DNA of 64,000 bases from Candidatus Faecousia intestinigallinarum (lineage in GTDB: Bacteria > Bacillota > Clostridia > Oscillospirales > Oscillospiraceae), in the NCBI GenBank assembly GCA_018715805.1, contig DVKX01000047.1, positions 1 to 64,000 on the forward strand, read 5' to 3'. Positions 43,225-50,953 of this stretch are shown piece by piece. The position numbers and the translations under genes are program-made. The notes under the pieces were generated by a model. It did not search any database and was not told where the DNA came from. It saw only the letters and a list, made by a program, of their open reading frames with translations. Numbering within the stretch: the first letter of the stretch is position 1; each line of letters starts with the position of its first letter.

Positions 43225-43701
43225 ATGTATATTGATTCGGAGCATCTCAACGAGGATTCCCATTCGCTCCCTGAGCACCCGCAGGAGCATCCTCATGAAC
43301 ATCCCCACGAACACCCTCATGAACACCCCCATGGGCATCCTCACGAACACCCTCATGAACACCCCCATGGGCATCCTCACGAACACCCCCATGAACATCC
43401 CCATGGGCATCCTCACGAACACCCCCATGAACATCCCCATGCGCACCCCCATGACTGCGCCCACGATTGCGGCAGCTGCGGCGAGGGCTGCCAGCACACC
43501 CCCATGGAGGAGCTGCTGGCGCTGATGAAATATATGGTCGGGCACAACGCCGCCCATGCCAAGGAGCTGGCGGATCTGGCGGTTCAGCTGGAGAACGCCG
43601 GAAGTCACACCGCTTATGAGCAGGTGATGGCTGCAGTATCCGATTTTGAAAAGGGCAACCTGCGCCTGTCCACGGTGCTGGCCAGCCTGGATGTGAAGTG
43701 A
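43225..43701 (+). CDS. Histidine-rich metal-binding protein (probable nickel storage or chaperone)
   Basis: A 158-aa protein. Residues about 17-80 are nearly pure His-Pro repeats (EHPHEHPHGHPH units, 36-nt DNA period), followed by CAHDCGSCGEGC. A roughly 65-residue helical domain (MEELLALMKYMVGHNAAHAKELADLAVQL) closes it. Such His-tracts bind Ni, Co or Zn, as in HypB, CooJ and Hpn. Eleven bases separate it from cooT, which makes nickel delivery to CODH/ACS the best guess. ATG 43225 follows AAAAAGGAGCGACCCTT. Confidence 0.8.
   Translation: MYIDSEHLNEDSHSLPEHPQEHPHEHPHEHPHEHPHGHPHEHPHEHPHGHPHEHPHEHPHGHPHEHPHEHPHAHPHDCAHDCGSCGEGCQHTPMEELLALMKYMVGHNAAHAKELADLAVQLENAGSHTAYEQVMAAVSDFEKGNLRLSTVLASLDVK
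43273..43450 (+). repeat. Coding tandem repeat for His-Pro tract
   Basis: The DNA encoding the His tract consists of short units (CATCCTCACGAACACCCC-like) with a clear 36-nt higher-order period encoding GHPHEHPHEHPH, seen about three times. Near-identical copies suggest recent expansion and variable length between strains. Confidence 0.85.
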
Positions 43702-43712
43702 GGAGTTCGCCC

Positions 43713-43910
43713 ATGTGTCTTTCTACTGTATATCGAAACAAAATGGAGCCGGAGACCGTGGCCATGCGCAACGTGATGCGCATTGAGTGCAGGGACGGCC
43801 TGGTGATCCTCACCGATCTCATGGAGCGGCAGATGGCCATTGAGGGAACCCTGGAGCAGGCCAACCTGGTGGACGGCTTTGTGATCGTCCGGGAAAACAT
43901 CCCTGCCTGA
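43713..43910 (+). CDS. cooT: CooT family nickel-binding protein
   Basis: A 65-aa protein beginning MCLSTVYR, with the conserved Cys2 that binds nickel in CooT dimers, then IECRDGLVILTDLMERQMAIEG and a C-terminal VDGFVIVRE strand. CooT takes part in maturing the nickel site of carbon monoxide dehydrogenase. Start ATG 43713 follows GAGGAGTTCGCCC; the ORF track begins 15 nt earlier. It lies between the His-rich gene and fhs, in keeping with the acetyl-CoA pathway. Confidence 0.85.
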   Translation: MCLSTVYRNKMEPETVAMRNVMRIECRDGLVILTDLMERQMAIEGTLEQANLVDGFVIVRENIPA

Positions 43911-43925
43911 CAGGCAAAATACACC

Positions 43926-43966
43926 GCGTCCCCAGAGGGTTTTCCTCCCTCTGGGGACGCTTTTTT
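43926..43966 (+). terminator. Terminator after cooT
   Basis: GCGTCCCCAGAGGG and CCCTCTGGGGACGC form a 14-bp stem followed by TTTTTT. Confidence 0.9.
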
Positions 43967-44015
43967 CCACCTCTGAAAAAAAGTGTAAAAAAACTGGAAA
44001 TCCCGAAAAAAATCA

Positions 44016-44044
44016 TTGACAAGCAGGAACAGCAGTGTTATTCT
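44016..44044 (+). promoter_or_regulatory. fhs promoter
   Basis: TTGACA and TATTCT are separated by 17 bp. Transcription would begin near 44051, giving a leader of about 125 nt. Confidence 0.75.
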
Positions 44045-44165
44045 TATTTCGGTACTTCCGTACCGAATATTCACCATGTGCGGTGAGCCACTGCAACGGC
44101 AGCCGCATAAATCCTAGTAGGGCTGCGAGCCACACAAACGGCAGCGGTCACTAAAATACAAGGAG
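44045..44165 (+). promoter_or_regulatory. Structured fhs leader with two related hairpins
   Basis: After a hairpin TTCGGTAC-TTCC-GTACCGAA (44048-44067) the leader holds two 19-nt copies, GAGCCAC-N3-AACGGCAGC, at 44085-44103 and 44127-44145 (period 42 nt). Each is enclosed in its own stem (TGCGG/CCGCA and GCTGC/GCAGC). I recognise no known riboswitch class. The RBS AAGGAGTG follows. Confidence 0.5.
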
Positions 44166-44175
44166 TGTTGTAATT

Positions 44176-45849
44176 ATGGAATTCAAAACAGACATCGAAA
44201 TCGCGCAGGCAACTCCCATGGCGCCCATCACCGAAGTGGCCAAAACCGCCGGTGTGGACGAAAAGTACCTGGAGCAGTACGGCAAGTACAAAGCAAAGGT
44301 AGACTATAACTTGCTCAACGAGGTGAAGCGCCCCGACGGCAAGCTGATTCTGGTCACCGCAATCAACCCCACCCCCGCCGGCGAAGGCAAAACCACCACC
44401 ACCGTGGGTCTGGCCGACGGTATGCGGAAGATCGGCAAGAACGTTCTGGTCGCCCTCCGCGAGCCTTCTCTCGGCCCAGTGTTTGGCGTCAAGGGCGGCG
44501 CTGCCGGCGGCGGCTATGCACAGGTCGTTCCTATGGAAGACATCAACCTGCACTTTACCGGTGACTTCCACGCCATTGGCGCTGCCAACAACCTGCTGGC
44601 CGCCATGCTGGATAACCATATCTATCAGGGCAATGCTCTGAATATTGACCCCCGGCAGATCACCTGGCGCCGCTGCGTGGACATGAACGACCGCCAGCTC
44701 CGCTTCGTGGTGGACGGCCTGGGCGGCAAGACCAACGGTATGCCCCGCGAGGACGGCTACGACATCACTGTGGCCTCCGAGATCATGGCCGTGCTGTGCC
44801 TGGCCTCCGACATTACCGACCTGAAGCAGCGTCTGGCGCGCCTGGTGGTGGCCTACACCCGGGACGGCCAGCCCGTTACTGCCGGCGACCTGAAGGCGCA
44901 GGGTGCTATGGCCGCTCTGCTGAAGGATGCTCTGAAGCCCAACCTGGTGCAGACTCTGGAGCACACCCCCGCATTTGTCCACGGCGGTCCTTTCGCCAAC
45001 ATCGCCCACGGCTGCAACTCCGTCACCGCTACCAAGATCGCTATGCGTCTGTCCGACTATACCATCACCGAGGCCGGCTTCGGTGCCGACCTGGGCGCTG
45101 AGAAGTTCCTGGACATCAAGTGCCGTATGGCTGGCTTGACCCCCAGCTGCGTAGTGCTGGTGGCCACTGTCCGTGCCCTGAAGTACAACGGCGGCGTGCC
45201 CAAGGCCGAGACCGGCAAGGAAAATCTGGAGGCTCTGGAGAAGGGTCTGCCCAACCTGCTGCGGCACGTGGAGAACATCACCACCGTGTACAAGCTGCCC
45301 TGCGTGGTGGCCATCAACCGCTTCCCCCAGGACACCGAGGCCGAACTGGCGCTGGTGGAGCGCAAGTGCAAGGAGCTGGGCGTAAACGTGGCGCTGTCCG
45401 AAGTGTGGGCCAAGGGCGGCGAGGGCGGCATTGCCCTGGCCGAGGAAGTGGTTCGTCTGTGCGAGCAGCCCAATGACTTCACCTTCTCCTACGAGCTGGA
45501 TCTGCCCATTAAGGACAAGATCGAGGCCATTGTCAAGAAGATCTACCATGGCGACGGTGTGAATTTCACTGCCGCTGCCGAGAAGCAGATCAAGACCCTC
45601 ACCGATCTGGGCTACGACAAGATGCCTATCTGCATGGCTAAGACCCAGTATTCCTTCACCGACGACCAGACCAAGCTGGGCGCGCCCACCGGCTTCACCG
45701 TGACCGTGCGCAACATCAAGGTTTCTGCCGGCGCCGGCTTCCTGGTGGCGCTGACCGGCGAGATCATGACCATGCCCGGCCTGCCCAAGGTGCCCGCTGC
45801 TGAGCGCATTGACGTGGACGAGACCGGCAAGATCTCCGGCCTGTTCTAA
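44176..45849 (+). CDS. fhs: Formate-tetrahydrofolate ligase
   Basis: A 557-aa enzyme activating formate with ATP to 10-formyl-THF, the entry to the methyl branch. It has the P-loop [52 protein letters not shown] and [15 protein letters not shown]. Length matches the homotetrameric bacterial enzyme. ATG 44176 follows CAAGGAGTGTTGTAATT. A hairpin at 45867-45897 separates it from fchA, so the genes may be expressed at different levels. Confidence 0.98.
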   Translation: MEFKTDIEIAQATPMAPITEVAKTAGVDEKYLEQYGKYKAKVDYNLLNEVKRPDGKLILVTAINPTPAGEGKTTTTVGLADGMRKIGKNVLVALREPSLGPVFGVKGGAAGGGYAQVVPMEDINLHFTGDFHAIGAANNLLAAMLDNHIYQGNALNIDPRQITWRRCVDMNDRQLRFVVDGLGGKTNGMPREDGYDITVASEIMAVLCLASDITDLKQRLARLVVAYTRDGQPVTAGDLKAQGAMAALLKDALKPNLVQTLEHTPAFVHGGPFANIAHGCNSVTATKIAMRLSDYTITEAGFGADLGAEKFLDIKCRMAGLTPSCVVLVATVRALKYNGGVPKAETGKENLEALEKGLPNLLRHVENITTVYKLPCVVAINRFPQDTEAELALVERKCKELGVNVALSEVWAKGGEGGIALAEEVVRLCEQPNDFTFSYELDLPIKDKIEAIVKKIYHGDGVNFTAAAEKQIKTLTDLGYDKMPICMAKTQYSFTDDQTKLGAPTGFTVTVRNIKVSAGAGFLVALTGEIMTMPGLPKVPAAERIDVDETGKISGLF

Positions 45850-45866
45850 TCGCTACATTCCGCAAA

Positions 45867-45897
45867 AGCACAGGCGGCATCCCCGCCTGTGCTTTTT
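45867..45897 (+). terminator. Terminator between fhs and fchA
   Basis: AGCACAGGCGG and CCGCCTGTGCT with a 4-nt loop are followed by TTTTT. Partial read-through would set fhs above fchA-folD. Confidence 0.82.
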
Positions 45898-45926
45898 GAA
45901 ACTGTGAAATAAGGAGACATCATTTT

Positions 45927-46544
45927 ATGGATATGACTTTGGAATCCTGCCGGAAATTTGTGGAAGTTCTGGCGTCCAACGCCCCCGCCCCCGGCGGCGG
46001 CGGCGCGGCGGCGCTGGTGGGCGCCATCGGCACCGCCCTGGGCAACATGGTGGGCTCTCTCACCGTGGGCAAGAAAAAGTACGCCGATGTGGAGGCGGAG
46101 ATCCTCGCCCTGAAATCCCAGTGCGACGCCCTGCAGACGGCGCTGCTGGATCAGGTGGAAGCCGATGACAAGGGGTTTGTGCCTCTGGCCAAAGCCTACG
46201 GCATCCCCAAGGACGACCCCACCCGGGACGCCGTCCTGGAGGAGGCCACCATCACCGCCTGCGCCGTGCCCATGCACATTATGGAGCTTTGCTGCCAGGC
46301 CATCGACTGCATCGCCGTATTCGCCGCCAAGGGCAGCCGTCTGGCTGTATCCGATGCCGGCTGCGGGGCGGTATGCTGCAAGGCTGCGCTGCAAGCCGCT
46401 TCCCTGAATGTGTTCATCAATACCAAGAGCCTGAAAAATCGCGCCGCTGCCGAGGAGATGAACGCCAAGGCCAACGGTATGCTGGATAAGTACTGCGCCC
46501 TGGCGGACGAGATCTTCGCACAGGTACGCGCCAACTTCAATTAA
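45927..46544 (+). CDS. fchA: Methenyltetrahydrofolate cyclohydrolase (FchA, cyclodeaminase family)
   Basis: A 205-aa all-helical FTCD-cyclodeaminase-family protein with the family signature SNAPAPGGGGAAALVGAIGTALGNMVGSLT. In acetogens FchA converts formyl-THF to methenyl-THF. ATG 45927 follows AAGGAGACATCATTTT. It sits 21 bp before folD, whose own cyclohydrolase residues appear lost, so FchA probably carries this step alone. Confidence 0.93.
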   Translation: MDMTLESCRKFVEVLASNAPAPGGGGAAALVGAIGTALGNMVGSLTVGKKKYADVEAEILALKSQCDALQTALLDQVEADDKGFVPLAKAYGIPKDDPTRDAVLEEATITACAVPMHIMELCCQAIDCIAVFAAKGSRLAVSDAGCGAVCCKAALQAASLNVFINTKSLKNRAAAEEMNAKANGMLDKYCALADEIFAQVRANFN

Positions 46545-46565
46545 CCGACAAGGAGATTACATATT

Positions 46566-47444
46566 ATGGCAAAATTACTGCTGGGCAAGGAAGTTACCGA
46601 CGCACTGAACGCCGACCTGCAAAAGCGCACCGCCGCCCTGGCCGCCGCCGGGAAGAAGGCCACCCTGGGCATCATCCGCATTGGCGAGGATCCCAGCGAT
46701 CTGAGCTACGAACGGGGCGCCACCAAGCGCGCCGAGCTGGTGGGCGTGGAAGTGGTGAAGTTCCTGCTGCCCGCCGACGCCTCCAAAGAGGAAGTTTTGG
46801 CCACCATCGACAAGGTGAACGCCGACCCCGCCATCCATGGCGTGCTCATGTTCCGTCCGCTGCCCAAGCACCTGAAGGCGCACCAGGACGAGATCTGCAA
46901 CCGCCTGGATCCCAAGAAGGATGTGGACTGCATGACCGACCTCTCCAACGCCGGTGTGTTCGAAGGCCGGGCAGACCTGGGCTTCGCCCCCTGCACCCCC
47001 GCCGCCTGCATGGAGATCCTGGACTATTACGGCATTGACTGCAAGGGGAAGAACGCCGTGGTCATCGGCCGGAGCCTGGTGGTGGGCAAGCCTGCCGCCA
47101 TGATGCTCATGGGCAAGAACGCCACCGTCACCGTATGCCACACCCGCACCGTGAACACTGCGGAGATTGCCCGGAACGCGGACATCCTCATCTCCTCCGC
47201 CGGCGTGCTGGGCAGCCTGACCCGGGACTTTGTGCGCCCCGGCCAGGTGGTCATCGACGTATCCATCAACTGGGATCCGGAGAAGCCCAACGCCAAGGGC
47301 GGCAAAGGCGCCATTGCCGGCGACGCCGTATTTGAAGAGGTGGAACCCATTGTGGACGCCATTACGCCCGTTCCCGGCGGCGTGGGCAGCGTGACCACCA
47401 GCGTGCTGATGAAGCACGTGGTAGAGGCCGCCGAGCGCGCCTGA
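46566..47444 (+). CDS. folD: Methylenetetrahydrofolate dehydrogenase (FolD family, cyclohydrolase site apparently lost)
   Basis: A 292-aa FolD-family protein. The NAD(P)-binding half is intact (VVIGRSLVVGKPAAMMLM, ADILISSAG, GQVVIDVSIN, PVPGGVG). In the catalytic half Tyr48 is present (SYERGATKR), but the Lys expected four residues later is Ala52, and the conserved Gln of VQLPLP is replaced (MFRPLPK); the Asp of KDVD remains. Lys and Gln serve cyclohydrolysis, so the enzyme is probably a monofunctional dehydrogenase. ATG 46566 follows AAGGAGATTACATATT. Confidence 0.93.
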   Translation: MAKLLLGKEVTDALNADLQKRTAALAAAGKKATLGIIRIGEDPSDLSYERGATKRAELVGVEVVKFLLPADASKEEVLATIDKVNADPAIHGVLMFRPLPKHLKAHQDEICNRLDPKKDVDCMTDLSNAGVFEGRADLGFAPCTPAACMEILDYYGIDCKGKNAVVIGRSLVVGKPAAMMLMGKNATVTVCHTRTVNTAEIARNADILISSAGVLGSLTRDFVRPGQVVIDVSINWDPEKPNAKGGKGAIAGDAVFEEVEPIVDAITPVPGGVGSVTTSVLMKHVVEAAERA

Positions 47445-47523
47445 GTCTTTTGTGAAAAGCCTTCCAGGGGCTTCAAAAAGGCTTCGCAGGCCGCCAAGCG
47501 GGTCTGTGCCATTGCAAACCACT

Positions 47524-47554
47524 GGCGGGGGGATCGCCCCCCGCCGTCTTTTTT
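47524..47554 (+). terminator. Terminator after folD
   Basis: GGCGGGGGG and CCCCCCGCC flank ATCG and are followed by GTCTTTTTT. It stands only a few bases before the RBS of the DUF1576 gene. Confidence 0.75.
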
Positions 47555-47567
47555 CCAAGGAGGGTTT

Positions 47568-48902
47568 ATGAAAAAAGTCAAAAATCTGTCGGAAAGCAGC
47601 TTCCTGATGCTGTTTTTTGCGTGCATTTCCCTGTGCTTTCTCTTAGGCGGCGTCTGTATGCCGGATCGGGGAGATATGTTCTCCGGGCTGGGCGCCATCC
47701 TCTCCTCCACCGCCAAGGTTTCCACCAATTACTTTGCCGTGGGCGGCTATGCGGCTACATTCCTGAACATGGCGCTGGTGGGTTTTGCCAGCCTGGCGCT
47801 GTTCCGTTTTCTGAAGGCCACGGTGAACAATGTATCCACCCTGGCGTTCCTGCTCACCCTGGGCTTCGCCTCCTGGGGCATCAACATCCTCAATATGTGG
47901 CCCACGGTGCTGGGCGTGGTGATCTACGGCCTGGTAAAAAAGGAGCCTATGGGCAGCCTGGCCAACGCCATGCTCTTCTCCACGGGCATCGCCCCCATCA
48001 TCTCGGAGATGCTGCTGCGCTATCCCCATGCGGAGGCCGTGGGCTTCCACTGGGCGGGCGTGCTGCTGGCTCTGGCAGTGGGCTTTGTTATCGGCTTCTT
48101 CCTGCCGGCAGGGCTGTCCAACTCCCCCAAGGTACACAAGGGCTTTTCCCTCTACTCCGCGGCGCTGCCTGTGGGAATGACGGCTTTCCTGCTCCAGGCT
48201 GTGCTGTACAAGAGCCTGGGGGTAGAACTGCCCGCCGCCCCCGCTGCCGAGACGCTGCAGGTGGCCTCCGCATTGGCGGTGAACGTGTTCTGCGCCGCCG
48301 TATTCGGTCTGTGCATCGTGTTTGCCCTGCTCCTGGGCTGCACTCCCAAGCAGTATTGGGCTCTGCTCACCGCCAAGGATCAGGTGTCCAGCGTGTCCGC
48401 CAGCATGGGCAACGCCGTGATGCTGATGAATGTGGGTGTGTACGGTCTGTTTATCCTGGCTTACTACGACCTGGTGGGTGCCAGCTTCAACGCCGTCACC
48501 TTCGGCCTGATCTTCTGTATGCTGGCCTGCTGCAACTCCGGCAGCCATCCCGGCAGCGTGTGGCCCATTATGGCGGGCTATGCGGCCGCCTCCTTTGTCT
48601 TCGGCTGGCTGTCCACCCTGGTCGGGGGCACCTTCGTCCAGGCAGTAAATGCCCAGGCCATCCTGACGGGTCTGTGCTATGCCAACGGCCTCAGCCCCAT
48701 TTCCAGCAAATACGGCTGGCAGTACGGCTTCCTGGCGGCGGTGCTCCACTACTGCATGGTCACCACCGTGCCCAATCTTCACGGCGGCTACTGCCTGTAT
48801 AACGGCGGCTTTACCGCCGCGCTGGTGTGCCTGCTGCTCATTCCTGTTCTGGAGCGGTTCTGCCGCACCAAGCAGGAGAAGCTGGCAGCCAAGGTACAAT
48901 AA
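47568..48902 (+). CDS. DUF1576 polytopic membrane protein
   Basis: A 444-aa protein with about ten or eleven hydrophobic helices, which I recall as the DUF1576 family (assignment from memory of the overall pattern). It includes FAVGGYAATFLNMALVG, WGINILNMWPTVLGV and a C-terminal SPISSKYGWQYGFLAAVLHYCMV with His in membrane regions. No transport substrate is established. It follows fhs-fchA-folD after a terminator, so a role with a one-carbon substrate is possible but speculative. ATG 47568 follows AAGGAGGGTTT. Confidence 0.72.
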   Translation: MKKVKNLSESSFLMLFFACISLCFLLGGVCMPDRGDMFSGLGAILSSTAKVSTNYFAVGGYAATFLNMALVGFASLALFRFLKATVNNVSTLAFLLTLGFASWGINILNMWPTVLGVVIYGLVKKEPMGSLANAMLFSTGIAPIISEMLLRYPHAEAVGFHWAGVLLALAVGFVIGFFLPAGLSNSPKVHKGFSLYSAALPVGMTAFLLQAVLYKSLGVELPAAPAAETLQVASALAVNVFCAAVFGLCIVFALLLGCTPKQYWALLTAKDQVSSVSASMGNAVMLMNVGVYGLFILAYYDLVGASFNAVTFGLIFCMLACCNSGSHPGSVWPIMAGYAAASFVFGWLSTLVGGTFVQAVNAQAILTGLCYANGLSPISSKYGWQYGFLAAVLHYCMVTTVPNLHGGYCLYNGGFTAALVCLLLIPVLERFCRTKQEKLAAKVQ

Positions 48903-48908
48903 AACACC

Positions 48909-48936
48909 GGGCTGCCGGGGGATCCCCCGGCAGCCC
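48909..48936. terminator. Palindromic terminator-like hairpin
   Basis: GGGCTGCCGGGGGA and its exact reverse complement form a 28-bp perfect palindrome between two convergent genes. It has no clear T-run, so it may only stall polymerase. Confidence 0.5.
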
Positions 48937-48953
48937 ATTGCGTTTCGCTGGCA

Positions 48954-49421
48954 TTAGTATTTTCTGCTGTAATAGCATTTGAAGATCAGGCAGAGCAGCG
49001 CGTGCAGTGTGATACAGGCCAGAATGGTGACGCCCACCACTGGGGAGAAATACCCGGCGGCGACGCCCGCCGCGGCTCCGGTGAGCAGGAACGCCCGGGT
49101 CGCCTCCGCCCGGGCGGAGGTCCAGATCTTCTGCTGCCGCTCGTCGTGCTCCTGGACATAGGCCCGCTTCAGCGCTTCCTCATTCCGCAGCGCGCGAATG
49201 CTTTTGACCAGCCCAAATACCATCACCGCCAGGACGCCGAAAGCCGCGCCCGATAAGAATCCGCGCCATGCGGAGGCATAATGGCTGTCGCCCCCCAACG
49301 GCTGCAAATGGATCAGCCCCGCCTCGGCGGCGAAGCCGAAAATGGTTATGACCGCCATAACTGCCGCCGCAGCCGCCGTCATCCATATTTGCCTGCGCAG
49401 TTTTTCCCGATATTGTTTCAT
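48954..49421 (-). CDS. Four-TM membrane protein partnered with an Xre regulator
   Basis: A 155-aa protein with two N-terminal helices (about 14-32, 55-75), a central charged helix RNEEALKRAYVQEHDERQQKIW (about 77-100), and two C-terminal helices. I do not recognise a named family. Similar proteins occur directly after small Xre repressors in clostridia. Its ATG overlaps the regulator stop (ATGA). Function unknown. Confidence 0.72.
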   Translation of the reverse strand: MKQYREKLRRQIWMTAAAAAVMAVITIFGFAAEAGLIHLQPLGGDSHYASAWRGFLSGAAFGVLAVMVFGLVKSIRALRNEEALKRAYVQEHDERQQKIWTSARAEATRAFLLTGAAAGVAAGYFSPVVGVTILACITLHALLCLIFKCYYSRKY

Positions 49422-49627
49422 TGTCCATCCTCCAAATCTGAAAAGTCAAATACTTCCTCAATGGTCAGCCCGAAATAGCGGACAATTTTATAGGCCAGGG
49501 GGAGCGAAGCCGTGTACTTCCCCACCTCGATGGAGGTGATGGTCTGCCGGGTCGTACCCACTGCATCCGCCAGCTCTTCCTGGGACAGCTTCCGCGCCTT
49601 CCGCAGTTCCCGAATCCTACTGTTCAT
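49418..49627 (-). CDS. Xre-family helix-turn-helix regulator
   Basis: A 69-aa single-domain HTH protein (MNSRIRELRKARKLSQEELADAVGTTRQTITSIEVGKYTASLPLAYKIVRYF; HTH about residues 14-40), resembling YozG/YgzD-type regulators. ATG 49627 follows AAAGGAGGGCGCA. It is likely autoregulated: three CTTTGC repeats at 23-bp spacing cover its promoter. Confidence 0.9.
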   Translation of the reverse strand: MNSRIRELRKARKLSQEELADAVGTTRQTITSIEVGKYTASLPLAYKIVRYFGLTIEEVFDFSDLEDGQ

Positions 49628-49674
49628 TGCGCCCTCCTTTCCCGGCATCCCGGTTTTGATTTTTGCTAAGTCGA

Positions 49675-49726
49675 CTTTGCTTTTTTAGTATAGCACGCTT
49701 TGCAAAAAATGTCAAGCGCGCTTTGC
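49675..49726 (-). promoter_or_regulatory. xre promoter with three phased operator repeats
   Basis: On the - strand TTGACA (49710-49715) and TATACT (49687-49692) are 17 bp apart. CTTTGC (+ strand) recurs at 49675, 49698 and 49721, exactly 23 bp apart: past the -10, in the spacer, and before the -35. Confidence 0.75.
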
Positions 49727-49743
49727 AATTTTCTTCAAAATAC

Positions 49744-49771
49744 GGCGGCGGGAAATTTTCCCGCCGCCGGC
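49744..49771. terminator. Terminator after csoR-like gene
   Basis: CGGCGGCGGGAAA and TTTCCCGCCGCCG form a perfect palindromic stem immediately downstream of the metalloregulator stop. Confidence 0.65.
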
Positions 49772-49775
49772 CTTT

Positions 49776-50108
49776 TCATTTCATAAACTTATCCACCGCT
49801 TGACACAGGTCATCAATGGCCGCAGAATCCCCCGCCGCCACCGCGTCCACCATGCAGTGGCGCATATGATCCTTCAAAATGACCTTGCCCGTGTTGTCCA
49901 GGGCGGAGCGCACCGCCGCCAGCTGGATCAGCACCTCCGAGCAGTCATACCCCTCCTCCACCATCCGCTTCACCTTCTCCAGGTGGCCGATGGCGCGCGC
50001 CAGGCGGTTGAGGACGGCCCTCTGATTTTCGTGGACATGGCTGTGGGAATGGGGCAGGCCGTGGGCGTGCATATAGGCGTGGTTATGTTCCTGGGTGTGA
50101 TCGTCCAT
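49776..50108 (-). CDS. CsoR/RcnR-family metal-sensing repressor with His-rich N terminus
   Basis: A 110-aa all-helical regulator (DUF156 family). Nine His residues lie in the first 26. The core LNRLARAIGHLEKVKRMVEEGYDCSEVLIQLAAVRSAL carries Cys56, and His81 and Cys85 follow at the spacing of the CsoR Cys-His-Cys copper site (+25, +4), unlike the Cys-His-His of RcnR. No copper ATPase is nearby, so the regulated genes are elsewhere. ATG 50108 follows AAAAAGGAGGCGCTCGCC. Confidence 0.88.
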   Translation of the reverse strand: MDDHTQEHNHAYMHAHGLPHSHSHVHENQRAVLNRLARAIGHLEKVKRMVEEGYDCSEVLIQLAAVRSALDNTGKVILKDHMRHCMVDAVAAGDSAAIDDLCQAVDKFMK

Positions 50109-50211
50109 GGCGAGCGCCTCCTTTTTGACATTCTATGGGCATTATACCCCAAAAAAGCCACCGCCGCAAGCCCGGCGGGGGGATTTTTTCCCGTAAAATC
50201 ACGGATTTCCT

Positions 50212-50240
50212 TTGACGGTGGGGCTTCTTTCTGCTATAAT
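50212..50240 (+). promoter_or_regulatory. trmB-mnmG promoter
   Basis: TTGACG and TATAAT are separated by 17 bp, about 54 bp before the trmB ATG. Confidence 0.78.
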
Positions 50241-50293
50241 GCCATCTTGAGAGAAAGCGCCCGGCAGCGCCGGGCTTTGGGAGGAATCGCATC

Positions 50294-50953
50294 ATGCGCA
50301 TGAGAAAAAAGGCCAATCTGGAGCCGCGGATGGAGCGCTGCCGCTCCTGGCAGGTGCTGGATCCCGCCGCCCAGAAGGGGAATTGGCGGGAATTGTACCC
50401 ACAGTGCACCGCGCTGTGGGTAGAGGTAGGCTGCGGCAAGGGCAAGTTCACCGTGGAGACCGCCCAGGCCAACCCGGATATACTCCTTATCGCCATTGAA
50501 CGCTGCCGGGAGGCCATGGTCATGGCCATGGAGAAAGCCCGGGATCTGGAACTGAAAAACGTATTCTTTGTGGATATGGACGTGGCGCTGATGGAGGGCT
50601 GCTTCGCCCCCGGGGAGATCGACCGCCTGTTCATCAACTTCCCTGATCCCTGGCCTCGGAGCAAAAACGCCAAGCGGCGGCTTACCTACCGCACTTTCCT
50701 GCGGCTCTACAGCCGCGTCCTTCGGGAGGAGGGTGAAATCCACTTCAAGACGGACAACGCCAAACTCTTTGACTTCACCTTGGAGGAACTGGCGCTGGTG
50801 GGTCTTCCGGTGCAAAACGTCACCCGAAACCTCCATGCCCAGGGAGTGGTGGGTATTCTGACCGGGTATGAGGAAAAATTCCATGCCCAGGGCGTACCCA
50901 TCCATCGCTGCGAGATCATCTGCCATCCCATCCCAGACGAGGCGGCGCAATGA
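50294..50953 (+). CDS. trmB: tRNA (guanine-N7-)-methyltransferase
   Basis: A 219-aa class I SAM methyltransferase forming m7G46 in tRNA. It has [16 protein letters not shown] (SAM site), [23 protein letters not shown], and [12 protein letters not shown]. Length matches TrmB. It overlaps mnmG by 4 bp, giving a two-gene tRNA-modification operon. Confidence 0.96.
   Translation: MRMRKKANLEPRMERCRSWQVLDPAAQKGNWRELYPQCTALWVEVGCGKGKFTVETAQANPDILLIAIERCREAMVMAMEKARDLELKNVFFVDMDVALMEGCFAPGEIDRLFINFPDPWPRSKNAKRRLTYRTFLRLYSRVLREEGEIHFKTDNAKLFDFTLEELALVGLPVQNVTRNLHAQGVVGILTGYEEKFHAQGVPIHRCEIICHPIPDEAAQ

Noticed and set aside
43273-43450. Regular short repeats resembling a CRISPR array
   Set aside because: The repeats are in frame, encode His-Pro units, have no unique spacers, and no cas genes are nearby.
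44045-44165. ZTP or THF riboswitch in the fhs leader
   Set aside because: The conserved core sequences I recall for these classes are absent, unlike the clear THF aptamer upstream of folT.
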